NCBI GenBank assembly: GCA_025358295.1
Contig: JANYJY010000046.1
Location: 45,077 to 109,076 of the forward strand
Source: Gammaproteobacteria bacterium
GTDB taxonomy: Bacteria > Pseudomonadota > Gammaproteobacteria > Steroidobacterales > Steroidobacteraceae
DNA length: 64,000 nucleotides
Direction of reading: 5' to 3'
Shown here: one piece after another, positions 27,258 through 36,809 of the stretch
Layout: every line of letters starts with the position of its first letter
Numbering within the stretch: position 1 is the first letter of the stretch
Notes under the pieces: model-generated
The model's database searches: none
What the model was told of the DNA's origin: nothing
The model's input: only the letters and a program-made list of their open reading frames with translations
Program-made: the position numbers and the translations under genes

Positions 27258-28289
27258 ATGATTGAATACAGCAGCAGACGCATCGGGCGCGAGTATTTTT
27301 GGTTCGCGCTGGCGCTCATGGTCATCTTGATGGGTTCCGCGGCGCACGCCGCCACGGTCAAGCTGCTGAACGTATCCTACGACCCTACTCGCGAGTTGTA
27401 CGAGGACTATAACAAGGCGTTCTCAGCCTATTGGCAGACCAAGACCGGCGACACAGTCAGCGTCAATCAAAGCCATGGCGGATCCGGCAAGCAGGCGCGA
27501 TCGGTCATCGATGGGCTCGAAGCCGATGTAGTGACCCTGGCCCTGGCGTACGACATCGATGCATTGGCGACTCAGGGCGATCTCATCCCGGCGAACTGGC
27601 AGACGCGATTGCCGAACAACAGCACACCCTATACGTCCACCATCGTTTTCCTGGTGCGCAAGGGCAATCCAAAGAACATTCATGACTGGAGCGATTTGGC
27701 GCGGCCGGGAATCGCGGTGGTTACGCCCAGTCCGAAGACATCGGGCGGTGCACGCTGGAATTATCTGGCTGCATGGGCCTGGGCGCTGAAGCAGCCTGGC
27801 GGCAATGACGCCAGTGCGGAGGCTTTCGTCAAGAAACTCTACAAGAATGTACCCGTTCTTGATTCTGGTGCGCGCGGCGCGACCGTGACCTTCGCCGAAC
27901 GCGGTATCGGCGACGTATTGCTGGCCTGGGAAAACGAGGCCTTTCTAGCCGTACGAGAGTTGGGGCCCGACAAATTCGATATCGTTGCGCCCTCGCTCAG
28001 TATCCTGGCCGAACCGCCGGTTAGTGTTGTGGATAAAAACGTCGATCAGCACGGCACACGCAAAGTGGCCGAGGAATACCTGAAATACCTGTATTCCAAG
28101 CAGGGCCAGGAGATTGCGGCGAAGCATTACTACCGGCCTCGCGATCCCGCGGTGGCAGCTCAATATGCGGGACAATTCGCAAAAATCCCGCAGTTGGTTA
28201 CCATCGACGCGGTATTCGGCGGTTGGACCAAAGCCCAGGCCACTCATTTCGCCGACCGTGGTACCTTCGACAGAATCTACGGTCAGTAA
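27258..28289 (+). CDS. sbp: Sulfate/thiosulfate ABC transporter periplasmic binding protein
   Basis: 343 residues. A signal peptide (hydrophobic 14-30, cleaved near AAHAA) precedes the mature start [20 protein letters not shown], the signature of Sbp/CysP. Other conserved blocks are [31 protein letters not shown] and [20 protein letters not shown], which line the sulfate site. It captures sulfate in the periplasm and delivers it to CysT/CysW. Whether it is closer to Sbp (sulfate) or CysP (thiosulfate) I cannot settle by eye; DIDALA and [10 protein letters not shown] are shared. It starts 99 bp after cysB and heads the sbp-cysT-cysW-cysA operon. Confidence 0.94.
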   Translation: MIEYSSRRIGREYFWFALALMVILMGSAAHAATVKLLNVSYDPTRELYEDYNKAFSAYWQTKTGDTVSVNQSHGGSGKQARSVIDGLEADVVTLALAYDIDALATQGDLIPANWQTRLPNNSTPYTSTIVFLVRKGNPKNIHDWSDLARPGIAVVTPSPKTSGGARWNYLAAWAWALKQPGGNDASAEAFVKKLYKNVPVLDSGARGATVTFAERGIGDVLLAWENEAFLAVRELGPDKFDIVAPSLSILAEPPVSVVDKNVDQHGTRKVAEEYLKYLYSKQGQEIAAKHYYRPRDPAVAAQYAGQFAKIPQLVTIDAVFGGWTKAQATHFADRGTFDRIYGQ

Positions 28290-28418
28290 TCGCGAATTGT
28301 CTTGAAGACGGCTTCAGAACAGTGTCCTGCGAGGCTGCCGACGATAGCGCCCGTGGCGATGGCGCCCAGGGCGAGCGCACCCCTGGCGACACCGCCCGTC
28401 TCTCTTTTCAGGACACCC

Positions 28419-29288
28419 ATGGCAAAGCCGGTCGAGGCAATCGAATCCAACAAGCGTGCGCGGCGCAGGCCGCAGCGCGTGTTGCCGGGTTTCGGTCTCA
28501 CCCTCGGCTACACGATGGTGTACTTGTCGCTGGTCGTATTGATTCCCTTGTCGGCGGTGTTCCTGCGCAGCTTGGGCTCGGGCTTGGGCCACTTCTGGGA
28601 AGTGGTCTCTGCCCCGAGGGTGCTGGCATCGCTGCAATTGAGCTTCGGCGCGTCCTTGATCGCCGCGTCGATCAATGTGGTCTTCGGCCTCATCGTCAGC
28701 TGGGTGTTGGTGCGCTATACCTTCCCCTTCAAACGCCTGGTGGATGCCATGGTGGACCTGCCGTTCGCGCTGCCCACCGCGGTGGCCGGCATCGCATTGA
28801 CCGCCCTGTATGCGCCCAACGGGTGGCTCGGAAAGTGGCTGATGTCGTTGGGGATCAAAGTGGCGTTCACGCCGCTCGGGATTGTCGTCGCTCTGACGTT
28901 CATCGGCCTGCCTTTCGTGGTGCGGACATTGCAGCCGGTACTGGAGGATCTCGATAAGGAAGTGGAGCAGGCGGCGGCCACTCTCGGCGCCTCCTCCGCG
29001 CAGGCCTTTGCGCGCGTCATATTGCCGGCTCTGTGGCCTGCGCTGCTGACCGGGTTCGCATTGGCATTCGCCCGCGCAGTCGGCGAATACGGCTCGGTGA
29101 TATTCATCGCCGGCAACATGCCCATGAAATCCGAAATTGCGCCGCTGCTCATCGTTACGAAACTGGAGCAGTACGATTACGCCGGAGCGACGGCCATTGC
29201 CGTGGTGATGTTGGTCCTGTCATTCACCATCATGCTCGGCATCAATGCATTGCAACACTGGGCTTTGACGCGACATGGCGGCCGCTGA
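28419..29288 (+). CDS. cysT: Sulfate ABC transporter permease CysT
   Basis: 289 residues with about six transmembrane helices. The cytoplasmic EAA loop that contacts CysA is [50 protein letters not shown] begins the first helix after a basic tail. I chose the ATG at 28419 ([17 protein letters not shown]), which has AGGA 5 bp upstream; the frame is open to 28302, but that extension is Ala/Pro-rich and unlike CysT. It forms the membrane channel with CysW. It is 129 bp after sbp and 10 bp before cysW. Confidence 0.93.
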   Translation: MAKPVEAIESNKRARRRPQRVLPGFGLTLGYTMVYLSLVVLIPLSAVFLRSLGSGLGHFWEVVSAPRVLASLQLSFGASLIAASINVVFGLIVSWVLVRYTFPFKRLVDAMVDLPFALPTAVAGIALTALYAPNGWLGKWLMSLGIKVAFTPLGIVVALTFIGLPFVVRTLQPVLEDLDKEVEQAAATLGASSAQAFARVILPALWPALLTGFALAFARAVGEYGSVIFIAGNMPMKSEIAPLLIVTKLEQYDYAGATAIAVVMLVLSFTIMLGINALQHWALTRHGGR

Positions 29289-29298
29289 GGCTCGATCG

Positions 29299-30147
29299 AT
29301 GAAGCGTCCGCTGCACTCGAGCAGGGTGCTCCTGATCGCGGTGGCGCTGACGTTTCTGGGGTTATTTCTGTTGCTGCCTCTGCTCGTGGTGTTCGCCCAG
29401 GCCTTGTCGAAGGGCGTGGTTGCATATGCGGGCGCAATCGCTGATCCCACCGCATGGGCTGCAATCAAACTCACGCTGCTCGTGGCTGCCATCGCGGTGC
29501 CGTGCAATCTGGTGTTCGGGGTTGCTGCGGCATGGGCGATCACCAAGTTTGAATTTCGCGGCAAGAGCGCACTGATCACGCTGATCGATCTGCCCTTTGC
29601 GGTCTCTCCCGTTATCGCCGGATTGGTGTTCATTCTGCTGTTCGGTTCACACGGCTGGTTTGGCGGATTGCTGCGCGAGCATCACATTCGAGTTGTGTTC
29701 GCGGTGCCGGGCATTGTGTTGGCGACGATTTTCGTGACCTTCCCTTTCATCGCGCGTGAGCTCATTCCGGTAATGCAGTCGCAGGGCAAGGACGATGAGC
29801 AGACCGCTCTGTCGCTCGGCGCCACCGGCTGGCAGACTTTTTGGCGGGTGACGCTGCCCAATATTCGCTGGGGTCTCCTGTACGGCGTATTGCTCGCCAA
29901 TGCCAGGGCCATGGGCGAGTTCGGGGCGGTTTCGGTGGTTTCCGGGCACATTCGCGGTCTGACTAACACCATGCCTCTGCACGTTGAGATTCTGTACAAC
30001 GAGTACAACTACACGGCGGCGTTCGCCGTCGCCTCGCTGCTGGCCCTGTTGGCGCTGCTGACTTTGGCCGGCAAGAGTTTTCTGGAATGGCGGCAGCCGG
30101 AGTTGCGGCATGCGGCGCGCCAGTCGCTCGACAGGACACGGAGTTAG
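29299..30147 (+). CDS. cysW: Sulfate ABC transporter permease CysW
   Basis: 282 residues and about six transmembrane helices. Its EAA loop is [30 protein letters not shown], followed by [31 protein letters not shown], a block highly characteristic of CysW. The ATG at 29299 is preceded by GAGG at 29286; an upstream start at 29275 would overlap cysT. It pairs with CysT in the inner membrane and is energised by CysA, whose gene follows by 5 bp. Confidence 0.93.
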   Translation: MKRPLHSSRVLLIAVALTFLGLFLLLPLLVVFAQALSKGVVAYAGAIADPTAWAAIKLTLLVAAIAVPCNLVFGVAAAWAITKFEFRGKSALITLIDLPFAVSPVIAGLVFILLFGSHGWFGGLLREHHIRVVFAVPGIVLATIFVTFPFIARELIPVMQSQGKDDEQTALSLGATGWQTFWRVTLPNIRWGLLYGVLLANARAMGEFGAVSVVSGHIRGLTNTMPLHVEILYNEYNYTAAFAVASLLALLALLTLAGKSFLEWRQPELRHAARQSLDRTRS

Positions 30148-30152
30148 ACCCC

Positions 30153-31203
<1,051 letters not shown>

Positions 31204-31223
<20 letters not shown>

Positions 31224-31689
31224 CCGGCAGCCCGGCATCGTTTGAAGGCTGATAGGCCCTCGAGAACGTCGACAGGGCGCTGCCAGCGCCCTCGATCTCA
31301 GCATCCGCGAGCTCGAAGCTGTCGAACCCGCAGCGTGCCATGAAAAACAATTGATCGCGGCGCACATAGCCCTTGGCGCGAAGTTCGCCTGTGAATTTCC
31401 AGTGTTCACGCAGCCGCCGCCCCTGGGAATAACCGCGTCCGTCGCTGGGCCCCGCGAAATCCGCGCCGATCAGGGCAAACCGCGACAGATCAGGCGCCAG
31501 CGATTCCAGCTTGTCTGTGGGCAGCAGCACGACGCCGAGACGACCACCACGCGCTATCCAGGCATCGCGCGACTCTTGCCACTGCGCGAAAGTCAGGATC
31601 AACGCAGCCGCAGGCTTGCCTTGCGCTTCCTCCAGATAGCACCAGTCATCGGCGACGACATGGCCGTCACGCAGCAATCGGCGTGGCAT
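31204..31689 (-). CDS. DUF934 family protein (sulfite-reductase partner)
   Basis: 161 residues matching the DUF934 family: [25 protein letters not shown], then [27 protein letters not shown]. Genes of this family nearly always follow the assimilatory sulfite reductase hemoprotein gene in proteobacteria, as here, where its ATG lies 23 bp inside cysI. The biochemical role is unknown; it may support electron delivery or assembly of the reductase. The 3' end overlaps cysA by 20 bp in convergent orientation. Confidence 0.9.
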
Positions 31690-33319
31690 AAACCCTCTCT
31701 TTGAACGGCTTCACGCCGAGACGACGCACCGTATCGATGAACCGCTCATCGGGGCGGCGCTGCTCAACATAGACCTCGAGCAATTGCGAAATCGTTTCGG
31801 CCACGTCGGTCTTGGCCACCGATGGACCAATCACCTGGCCCAAGGCGGCGTCCGCGCCGGCGGCGCCGCCGATGGTGATCTGGTACCACTCCTCGCCGCT
31901 CTTATCGACGCCGAGAATGCCGATATGTCCGATGTGGTGGTGTCCGCAGGCATTCATACAGCCCGACATCTTGACCTCGAGTTCGCCCAGGTCATAAAGG
32001 TAATCGTAATCGTCGAATCGCTCATTGATGAGCTTGGCGACGTCGATGGAGCCCGCGTTGGCGAGACTGCAGAAATCGAGACCGGGACAGCAAATCATGT
32101 CGGTCAAAGTGCCGATGTTCGGCGTTGCCAGGCCCGCCGTTTCCAGCCTTTGCCACAACTCGAAGGCCTTGTCCTGTTCAACATCCGCCAGCAACAGATT
32201 TTGCGTGTGCGTCACCCGGATCTCTCCGAAGCTGTAGCGATCGGCCAGGTCGGCGATCAGTTCCATCTGGGCGTCCGTGACGTCTCCGGGGGCAACGTCC
32301 GGCTTCTTGAGAGATATGTATACGGCCCGATAACCAGGCACCTTGTGTGCCGTGGTGTTGTAGCGGTACCAGGCGCGAAACGCCGTGCTTTTACCCGCGG
32401 CGGGCTCTGAGTTCGCGAGGCTTCGATAGTTCGGCGGAATGAAGAATCCGCGCAGGCGTGCAATTTCCGCGTCGGCGACGCGTGGGCCGGTGGCCCGGGT
32501 CAATTCCCACTCGGCTTCCACTCGACGCCGAAATTCCTCGATTCCCAAGGAACGCACCAGTATTTTGATGCGAGCCTTGTGTATGTTGTCGCGCCGGCCT
32601 TCCAAGTTATAGACGCGCAATATGGCTTCGAGATAGGACAGCAAATGTTCGCGCGGCAAAAATTCGCGCACCACCTGGCCGATGATGGGAGTCCTGCCGA
32701 GGCCGCCACCCGCCAGAATTTCAAAGCCCATTGTTCCGTCGCTGCCGCGCACGATATGCAGGCCGACGTCGTGAACCAGCGACGCGGCTCGATCCTGCGC
32801 CGCTCCGGTGACCGCGATCTTGAATTTGCGCGGCAAATAAGTGAATTCCGGGTGGAAGGTCGACCACTGGCGGATGAGTTCGCACCATGGACGCGGATCT
32901 TCCAGCTCATCCGGCGTCACGCCCGCCAGGTGGTCGGAGGTGGTGTTGCGGACGCAATTTCCACTGGTCTGAATCGCATGCATTTCAACTTCGGCGAGAT
33001 CCGCCAAAATATCGGGCACTTGTTCCAGATTAGGCCAGTTGTATTGGATGTTCTGTCGCGTCGTAAAATGCCCGTAGCCGCGGTCGTAGCGGCGGGCGAT
33101 GCTGCCCAAGGCTCGCAGTTGGGTCGACGAGAGCAGCCCATAAGGGATGGCCACGCGCAGCATGGGTGCGTGGCGCTGGATATACAGCCCATTACGCAGG
33201 CGCAAATGGCGGAATTCTTCGTCGTTCAGCTCGCCCGCCAGAAAACGGCGGGTTTGGTCGCGAAACTGTGCGACACGTTCATTTACCAGCGTTTTATCGA
33301 CGACATCATACCGATACAT
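31667..33319 (-). CDS. cysI: Sulfite reductase hemoprotein (nitrite/sulfite reductase family)
   Basis: 550 residues with two half-repeats typical of siroheme reductases: YGLLSSTQLRALGSIARRYDRGYGHFTTRQNIQYNWPN and TSGNCVRNTTSDHLAG in the first, and FGEIRVTHTQNLLLADV in the second. The siroheme/4Fe-4S ligands are CCPGLDFC and GCMNACGHH. It reduces sulfite to sulfide with six electrons. No cysJ flavoprotein lies nearby, so electrons may come from ferredoxin or another donor; that is an inference. It forms a unit with the overlapping DUF934 gene. The divergent 160-bp spacer to the CheD-like gene should hold its promoter. Confidence 0.93.
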   Translation of the reverse strand: MYRYDVVDKTLVNERVAQFRDQTRRFLAGELNDEEFRHLRLRNGLYIQRHAPMLRVAIPYGLLSSTQLRALGSIARRYDRGYGHFTTRQNIQYNWPNLEQVPDILADLAEVEMHAIQTSGNCVRNTTSDHLAGVTPDELEDPRPWCELIRQWSTFHPEFTYLPRKFKIAVTGAAQDRAASLVHDVGLHIVRGSDGTMGFEILAGGGLGRTPIIGQVVREFLPREHLLSYLEAILRVYNLEGRRDNIHKARIKILVRSLGIEEFRRRVEAEWELTRATGPRVADAEIARLRGFFIPPNYRSLANSEPAAGKSTAFRAWYRYNTTAHKVPGYRAVYISLKKPDVAPGDVTDAQMELIADLADRYSFGEIRVTHTQNLLLADVEQDKAFELWQRLETAGLATPNIGTLTDMICCPGLDFCSLANAGSIDVAKLINERFDDYDYLYDLGELEVKMSGCMNACGHHHIGHIGILGVDKSGEEWYQITIGGAAGADAALGQVIGPSVAKTDVAETISQLLEVYVEQRRPDERFIDTVRRLGVKPFKERVYATPIAA

Positions 33320-33479
33320 GGCCTCACCTTACGTCCGGCGAGGCCCGATTCGCCAATTACAGGAAAGCATGAGCTTATGACCGTTGGTGCTGGGCGCCCA
33401 GGTTCATAAAACCGTGATTTGCTCGGCAGAGCGAATTGATCGTTACGTGCACCATGCGGAAGTCAATTAGAGGTCCGCA

Positions 33480-33983
33480 TTGGCAACTAATCTCACGGAA
33501 GTCATAGTCGCGCCGGACACTTATCATGTCTCGCCCGAACCTATGCTCTTGGTCGCCGAATTGCACGGTGCCCTGGCGCTTTGCCTGCATGACGAAGCAC
33601 GGAGCGTCGGCGGCCTGTTGCACTTGCGTTTCATGGGCGGAACGGGCCGTCCGAGCGACGTTACCGACAACACCCTGAGTTCAGTATTGGTGGTGCTCGA
33701 CCGCTTCAAGCGCGCCGTGCTCGGCAACACCACTCGGGGCGATGACATTCACGCAAGAATTCTTGCGCATGCATTGCCGCCGACCGACGCGGGTGAACCC
33801 AGCGCTTCCCTGGTCGATTTGATCCGCGCGGATCTGTCCGACAGCAAAATAGAATGCGGCACTCAGACGACGCGCCGCACCCTGGCGCTGCGAGTGTGTT
33901 TCCAGCCGTTCGAGGGGCGAGTCTGGATTTGCGGACCGAATGATTTGCGCGCCTCCCCGCGAGCACAACGCTCCGTCGGGTAA
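33480..33983 (+). CDS. CheD-like protein lacking the catalytic cysteine
   Basis: 167 residues starting at a TTG (33480) with GAGG about 7 bp upstream. The region VIVAPDTYHVSPEPMLLVAELHGALALCLHDEARSVGGLLHL lines up with the CheD chemoreceptor deamidase core. In T. maritima CheD the triad is Thr21-Cys27-His44. Here the corresponding positions are Val25, Ala31 and His48, so only the histidine and the 17-residue spacing remain. It should not be an active deamidase, though it could still bind a partner. No chemotaxis gene lies in the window. The match was made by eye and from memory of the family. Confidence 0.6.
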   Translation: MATNLTEVIVAPDTYHVSPEPMLLVAELHGALALCLHDEARSVGGLLHLRFMGGTGRPSDVTDNTLSSVLVVLDRFKRAVLGNTTRGDDIHARILAHALPPTDAGEPSASLVDLIRADLSDSKIECGTQTTRRTLALRVCFQPFEGRVWICGPNDLRASPRAQRSVG

Positions 33984-34030
33984 CGTCCGCGATATACCCG
34001 CCGGGTCGGGCTTCATTATAAGATTATGGG

Positions 34031-34741
34031 ATGCGGCCAGTCCTTGTTCTCGCGTTGATCTGCCTTACCTCGTGCGCGAGCGAGAAACTCGCCCAGGCGC
34101 CCCCCGCCGGTGTCGATTTCAGCGGTCACTGGAAGCTTAATGAGGCGGATAGCGACGATCCTCAGCGCCTAATTCAAACCCAATTCGATGCCCCTGCCGC
34201 CAGACAGGGCGCGTCGCCCTCGGGTGGACCAGGCGGCGGCGCGGGTCGCCGTGGCGGCCAGGGCGGCGGGCCGGGTAGCAGCGCGGGTCTCGGTGGTCCG
34301 GGGGAGGCGGTTATGCCATCCGTGGGCGCTATGGGTGAGGGCCTGCGATGGCCGGGCAAGTTGCTGGAAATCAAGCAAGTTGCGGGCGTCGTGGCGTTCA
34401 GCTCCGGCGGCGTCAATCGCGTCTGTCAGCCTATGGACGAAGGTCGCGCGCATGGAAATCACGGTGCGCCCCCGAGCCGGGATGGGGCGTCGCCAGGACG
34501 GGGACTACCGTCCGGCGGCCGCGACGCGCTCCCCAGAGGACGCGATACACCGCCGCCGCATTGCGGCTGGACGAATAAGACTCTCGTCGTGCGCGGTGGT
34601 GATCTCGACGACGACCGTCCGCCGTTCGTAGAGCAATACAGCCTGTCCGAGGATGGACAGCGTCTTGTCGAGGTCGTGGGATTTGGTGGGGGCCGTTTAG
34701 GCGGATTTTCAATGTCGCGCGTATGGGATCGTGCAAAATAA
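34031..34741 (+). CDS. Gly/Pro-rich lipoprotein of unknown function
   Basis: 236 residues. The first 15 form a lipoprotein signal ending LTSC. Then VDFSGHWKLNEADSDD resembles the short beta-strand start of many exported proteins of unknown role. Residues about 60-95 are almost all Gly, Pro, Arg, Ser and Gln, and a second low-complexity stretch at about 145-180 is rich in Gly, Arg and Pro. The C-terminal part (NKTLVVRGG, VEQYSLSEDGQRLVEVVGF) looks like a beta-rich domain. It is followed immediately by a strong intrinsic terminator. No family recognised. Confidence 0.65.
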   Translation: MRPVLVLALICLTSCASEKLAQAPPAGVDFSGHWKLNEADSDDPQRLIQTQFDAPAARQGASPSGGPGGGAGRRGGQGGGPGSSAGLGGPGEAVMPSVGAMGEGLRWPGKLLEIKQVAGVVAFSSGGVNRVCQPMDEGRAHGNHGAPPSRDGASPGRGLPSGGRDALPRGRDTPPPHCGWTNKTLVVRGGDLDDDRPPFVEQYSLSEDGQRLVEVVGFGGGRLGGFSMSRVWDRAK

Positions 34742-34745
34742 ATAA

Positions 34746-34770
34746 AAAAGCCGGGCAGTGCCCGGCTTTT
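34746..34770. terminator. Strong intrinsic terminator
   Basis: AAAAGCCGGGC / GCCCGGCTTTT, an 11-bp perfect stem with an AGT loop, flanked by A and T runs, beginning 5 bp after the lipoprotein stop. The symmetry allows it to work in both directions. Confidence 0.9.
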
Positions 34771-35036
34771 AAGTCCCCATGCCTTTTATGTGGCGCTTTT
34801 ATTTGCGCTCTGGCGATGATTGGTCTTTTTTACTTCCCTAGAGTCTTATTGCGTCCGAGCAACACTCTAGCCCTGACCTGAGACTGATGCTAGCCCTATT
34901 GCAAAGAAGTGCAAAATTTTAATGTTGTACAAAAGCAACGTTTGAGTCTAATTGACCATGGGAGGCATGGGAGGGTCGAGTCGCCGCTTGGCGTATCCTT
35001 GCCGCAACAAATGGTTTTACGCTGGAGCGCTAAGTA
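34771..35036. other. Gene-free spacer
   Basis: 266 bp between the terminator and the alpha/beta-hydrolase-like gene, visibly more AT-rich than its surroundings. No ORF, tRNA or convincing promoter pair was found; a short TTGTACAA palindrome at about 34924 is the only structure seen. Confidence 0.5.
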
Positions 35037-35597
35037 GTGATTAAGGTCTCGAAGTCATTCATAACCCCGGTAGCTGTCCGCACTCGTCGGGCCTATTTTG
35101 ATTGTAAATTCGGGCAATTGCATGTGCGCACCGCCTTTCCGACGACAGGGGGCTTTGACGAGCAAGTGACGCTGTTTTGCCTGCATTCCATCGACGCCTC
35201 GAGCCGCATGTTCGGCGGATTCTTGGCTGCGATTGCCGATGTACGTTCGGTTTACGCGCCGGATATGCCGGGTTATGGTGAATCCGACGCCTCGCCCACG
35301 CGCAGCGTTGCGGAGGCTGCGACCGCCATTTCCGATCTGGCCAATGATTTGCGGCTGCGCCAGATCGACCTATTGGGAGTTCAATACGGCGCCGAGGTGG
35401 CGCTGGAGCTTGCCGCCGCGAGGCCGGAACTCGTGCGGCGCCTGGCGTTGAGCGGCACACCGGCGGCGCAACGCCTGGCCTCGGTCAAGCAGCCGCGTTT
35501 GATGGTGGATGCCGCGCGTTACGGAGATGAGCCGTTCATTGCCGCCGCACCGGCCTTGGCGAATCAAATCGGCACGTTTTTGCGCGGACGCGCCTAG
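35037..35597 (+). CDS. Truncated alpha/beta-hydrolase-like protein without a nucleophile serine
   Basis: 186 residues from a GTG. The N-terminal half of an alpha/beta hydrolase is visible: LFCLHSIDASSRMFGGF (oxyanion strand), VYAPDMPGYGESDASPT, then the nucleophile elbow DLLGVQYGAEVALELAAARPELVRRLAL. The elbow reads G-V-Q-Y-G, with Gln where Ser should be. The C-terminal lid, acid and histidine parts are missing; the family is usually 250-280 residues. It is either a degenerate remnant or a non-catalytic protein. It resembles the protein at 44326-45105, which also has an odd elbow. It ends 10 bp before rluF. Confidence 0.6.
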   Translation: MIKVSKSFITPVAVRTRRAYFDCKFGQLHVRTAFPTTGGFDEQVTLFCLHSIDASSRMFGGFLAAIADVRSVYAPDMPGYGESDASPTRSVAEAATAISDLANDLRLRQIDLLGVQYGAEVALELAAARPELVRRLALSGTPAAQRLASVKQPRLMVDAARYGDEPFIAAAPALANQIGTFLRGRA

Positions 35598-35607
35598 CAA
35601 GCCTCGA

Positions 35608-36291
35608 GTGAGGCTGAACAAATACATTAGCGAGACCGGCGTCTGCTCCCGGCGCGAGGCGGACAAGTGGATTGATGCCGGCCGCGTTACCTGCAACGGC
35701 GCACGCGCAGTACTCGGCACCCGGGTCGTCGACGGTGACGAAATATGCATCGACGGAAAACCGATCGGCGTCAAGAAAAAACAGATCTATATCGCTCTCA
35801 ACAAGCCGGTGGGTATCACCTGCACCACCGAAGAGCAGATCGAGGACAACATCATCGATCTGGTGGGATACCCCGAGCGCATTTTTCCGATAGGGCGATT
35901 GGACAAGGATTCCGAGGGCCTGATCCTGCTGACCAATGACGGTGACATCGTCAACGAGATTCTCCGTGCCGAAAACAATCACGAAAAGGAATACGTCGTC
36001 ACGGTGGATCGCGCCATCACGGATCTTTCACTGACAATGATGGCCGGCGGCGTGAAAATCATGGGCGAGTTGACCAAGCCATGCCTGGTCAGCCGCATCG
36101 ACCGCGAATCGTTTCGCATGATTCTTACGCAGGGATTGAATCGTCAGATCCGGCGCATGTGTTCGGCTTTGGGCTACAGGGCGCAGCGGCTGCAGCGAGT
36201 GCGGATTATGAACATACACTTGGGCGAACTGCGTTCGGGCGAATGGCGGCATCTTACCGACCGGGAACTCGCCGGCCTGTTGCCGCGCTGA
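35608..36291 (+). CDS. rluF: 23S rRNA pseudouridine synthase, RluF-type
   Basis: 227 residues starting at a GTG (MRLNKYISETGVCSRREADKWIDAG), an S4 RNA-binding domain. The RsuA/RluB/E/F catalytic domain follows from about 70: YIALNKPVGITCTT, then GRLDKDSEGLILLTNDG with the catalytic aspartate, and QGLNRQIRRMCSALGY. The S4 start and CSRREADKW are the RluF pattern; E. coli RluF modifies U2604 of 23S rRNA. E. coli RluF is longer at the C-terminus. The frame extends upstream into the previous gene, but conserved sequence begins at this GTG. Confidence 0.9.
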   Translation: MRLNKYISETGVCSRREADKWIDAGRVTCNGARAVLGTRVVDGDEICIDGKPIGVKKKQIYIALNKPVGITCTTEEQIEDNIIDLVGYPERIFPIGRLDKDSEGLILLTNDGDIVNEILRAENNHEKEYVVTVDRAITDLSLTMMAGGVKIMGELTKPCLVSRIDRESFRMILTQGLNRQIRRMCSALGYRAQRLQRVRIMNIHLGELRSGEWRHLTDRELAGLLPR

Positions 36292-36300
36292 ATCCCGCGC

Positions 36301-36756
36301 TTAGTTCGATCGCAGCGCAGTCGCCGCAAGTCCCTCCGACCATTGCCGTCCGCAGGTCACGCGCCAGTCAGGATCCTCCGCCTTGGTTGCCAACCAGCGA
36401 AAGAAATCATGGTGCTGAGTGGTCCAATAGGCGTAACTGTAGAGCACCCCGCCGGTGCTCGAATCCACGGTGAAGCGCCTGCGAAATCCGAAGCTCGCCA
36501 GGCCGCGCGCACAGATGATGCGGGGAGAGTTTTCGGAGAGAGCATATTGGCTCGGACCGACCTGTAATCGCAAACGTCCCGCCTGTCCGTACACACAAAT
36601 ATTCGGCTGCGATGGGCGGATCAATGCAATGCCGTGCACCAGCTGCGGCGGGGTATCGCAAGCGGTCCACGTGCCGCCGAGCGCATGCCATTGCAGCACC
36701 ATGCTATGGCGCCGGAAATCGATTACCGAAATGGTCGTAGCGTTATCGGAAACCAT
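36301..36756 (-). CDS. Hypothetical protein, 151 aa
   Basis: A 151-residue ORF convergent with rluF, ending 10 bp from it, and 54 bp downstream of the DsbD-family gene on the same strand. It contains no signal peptide or transmembrane segment. Composition (WHALGGTWTAC, YSYAYWTTQHHDFFRWLATKAEDPDWRV) looks like a real globular protein with many aromatics, and there is no better ORF on the other strand. I do not recognise a family. Confidence 0.55.
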   Translation of the reverse strand: MVSDNATTISVIDFRRHSMVLQWHALGGTWTACDTPPQLVHGIALIRPSQPNICVYGQAGRLRLQVGPSQYALSENSPRIICARGLASFGFRRRFTVDSSTGGVLYSYAYWTTQHHDFFRWLATKAEDPDWRVTCGRQWSEGLAATALRSN

Positions 36757-36809
36757 GCCCGCAGCATGCCGTATTCATGGCCGGTTGAATATCTCGGCCC
36801 GCGAAAATC

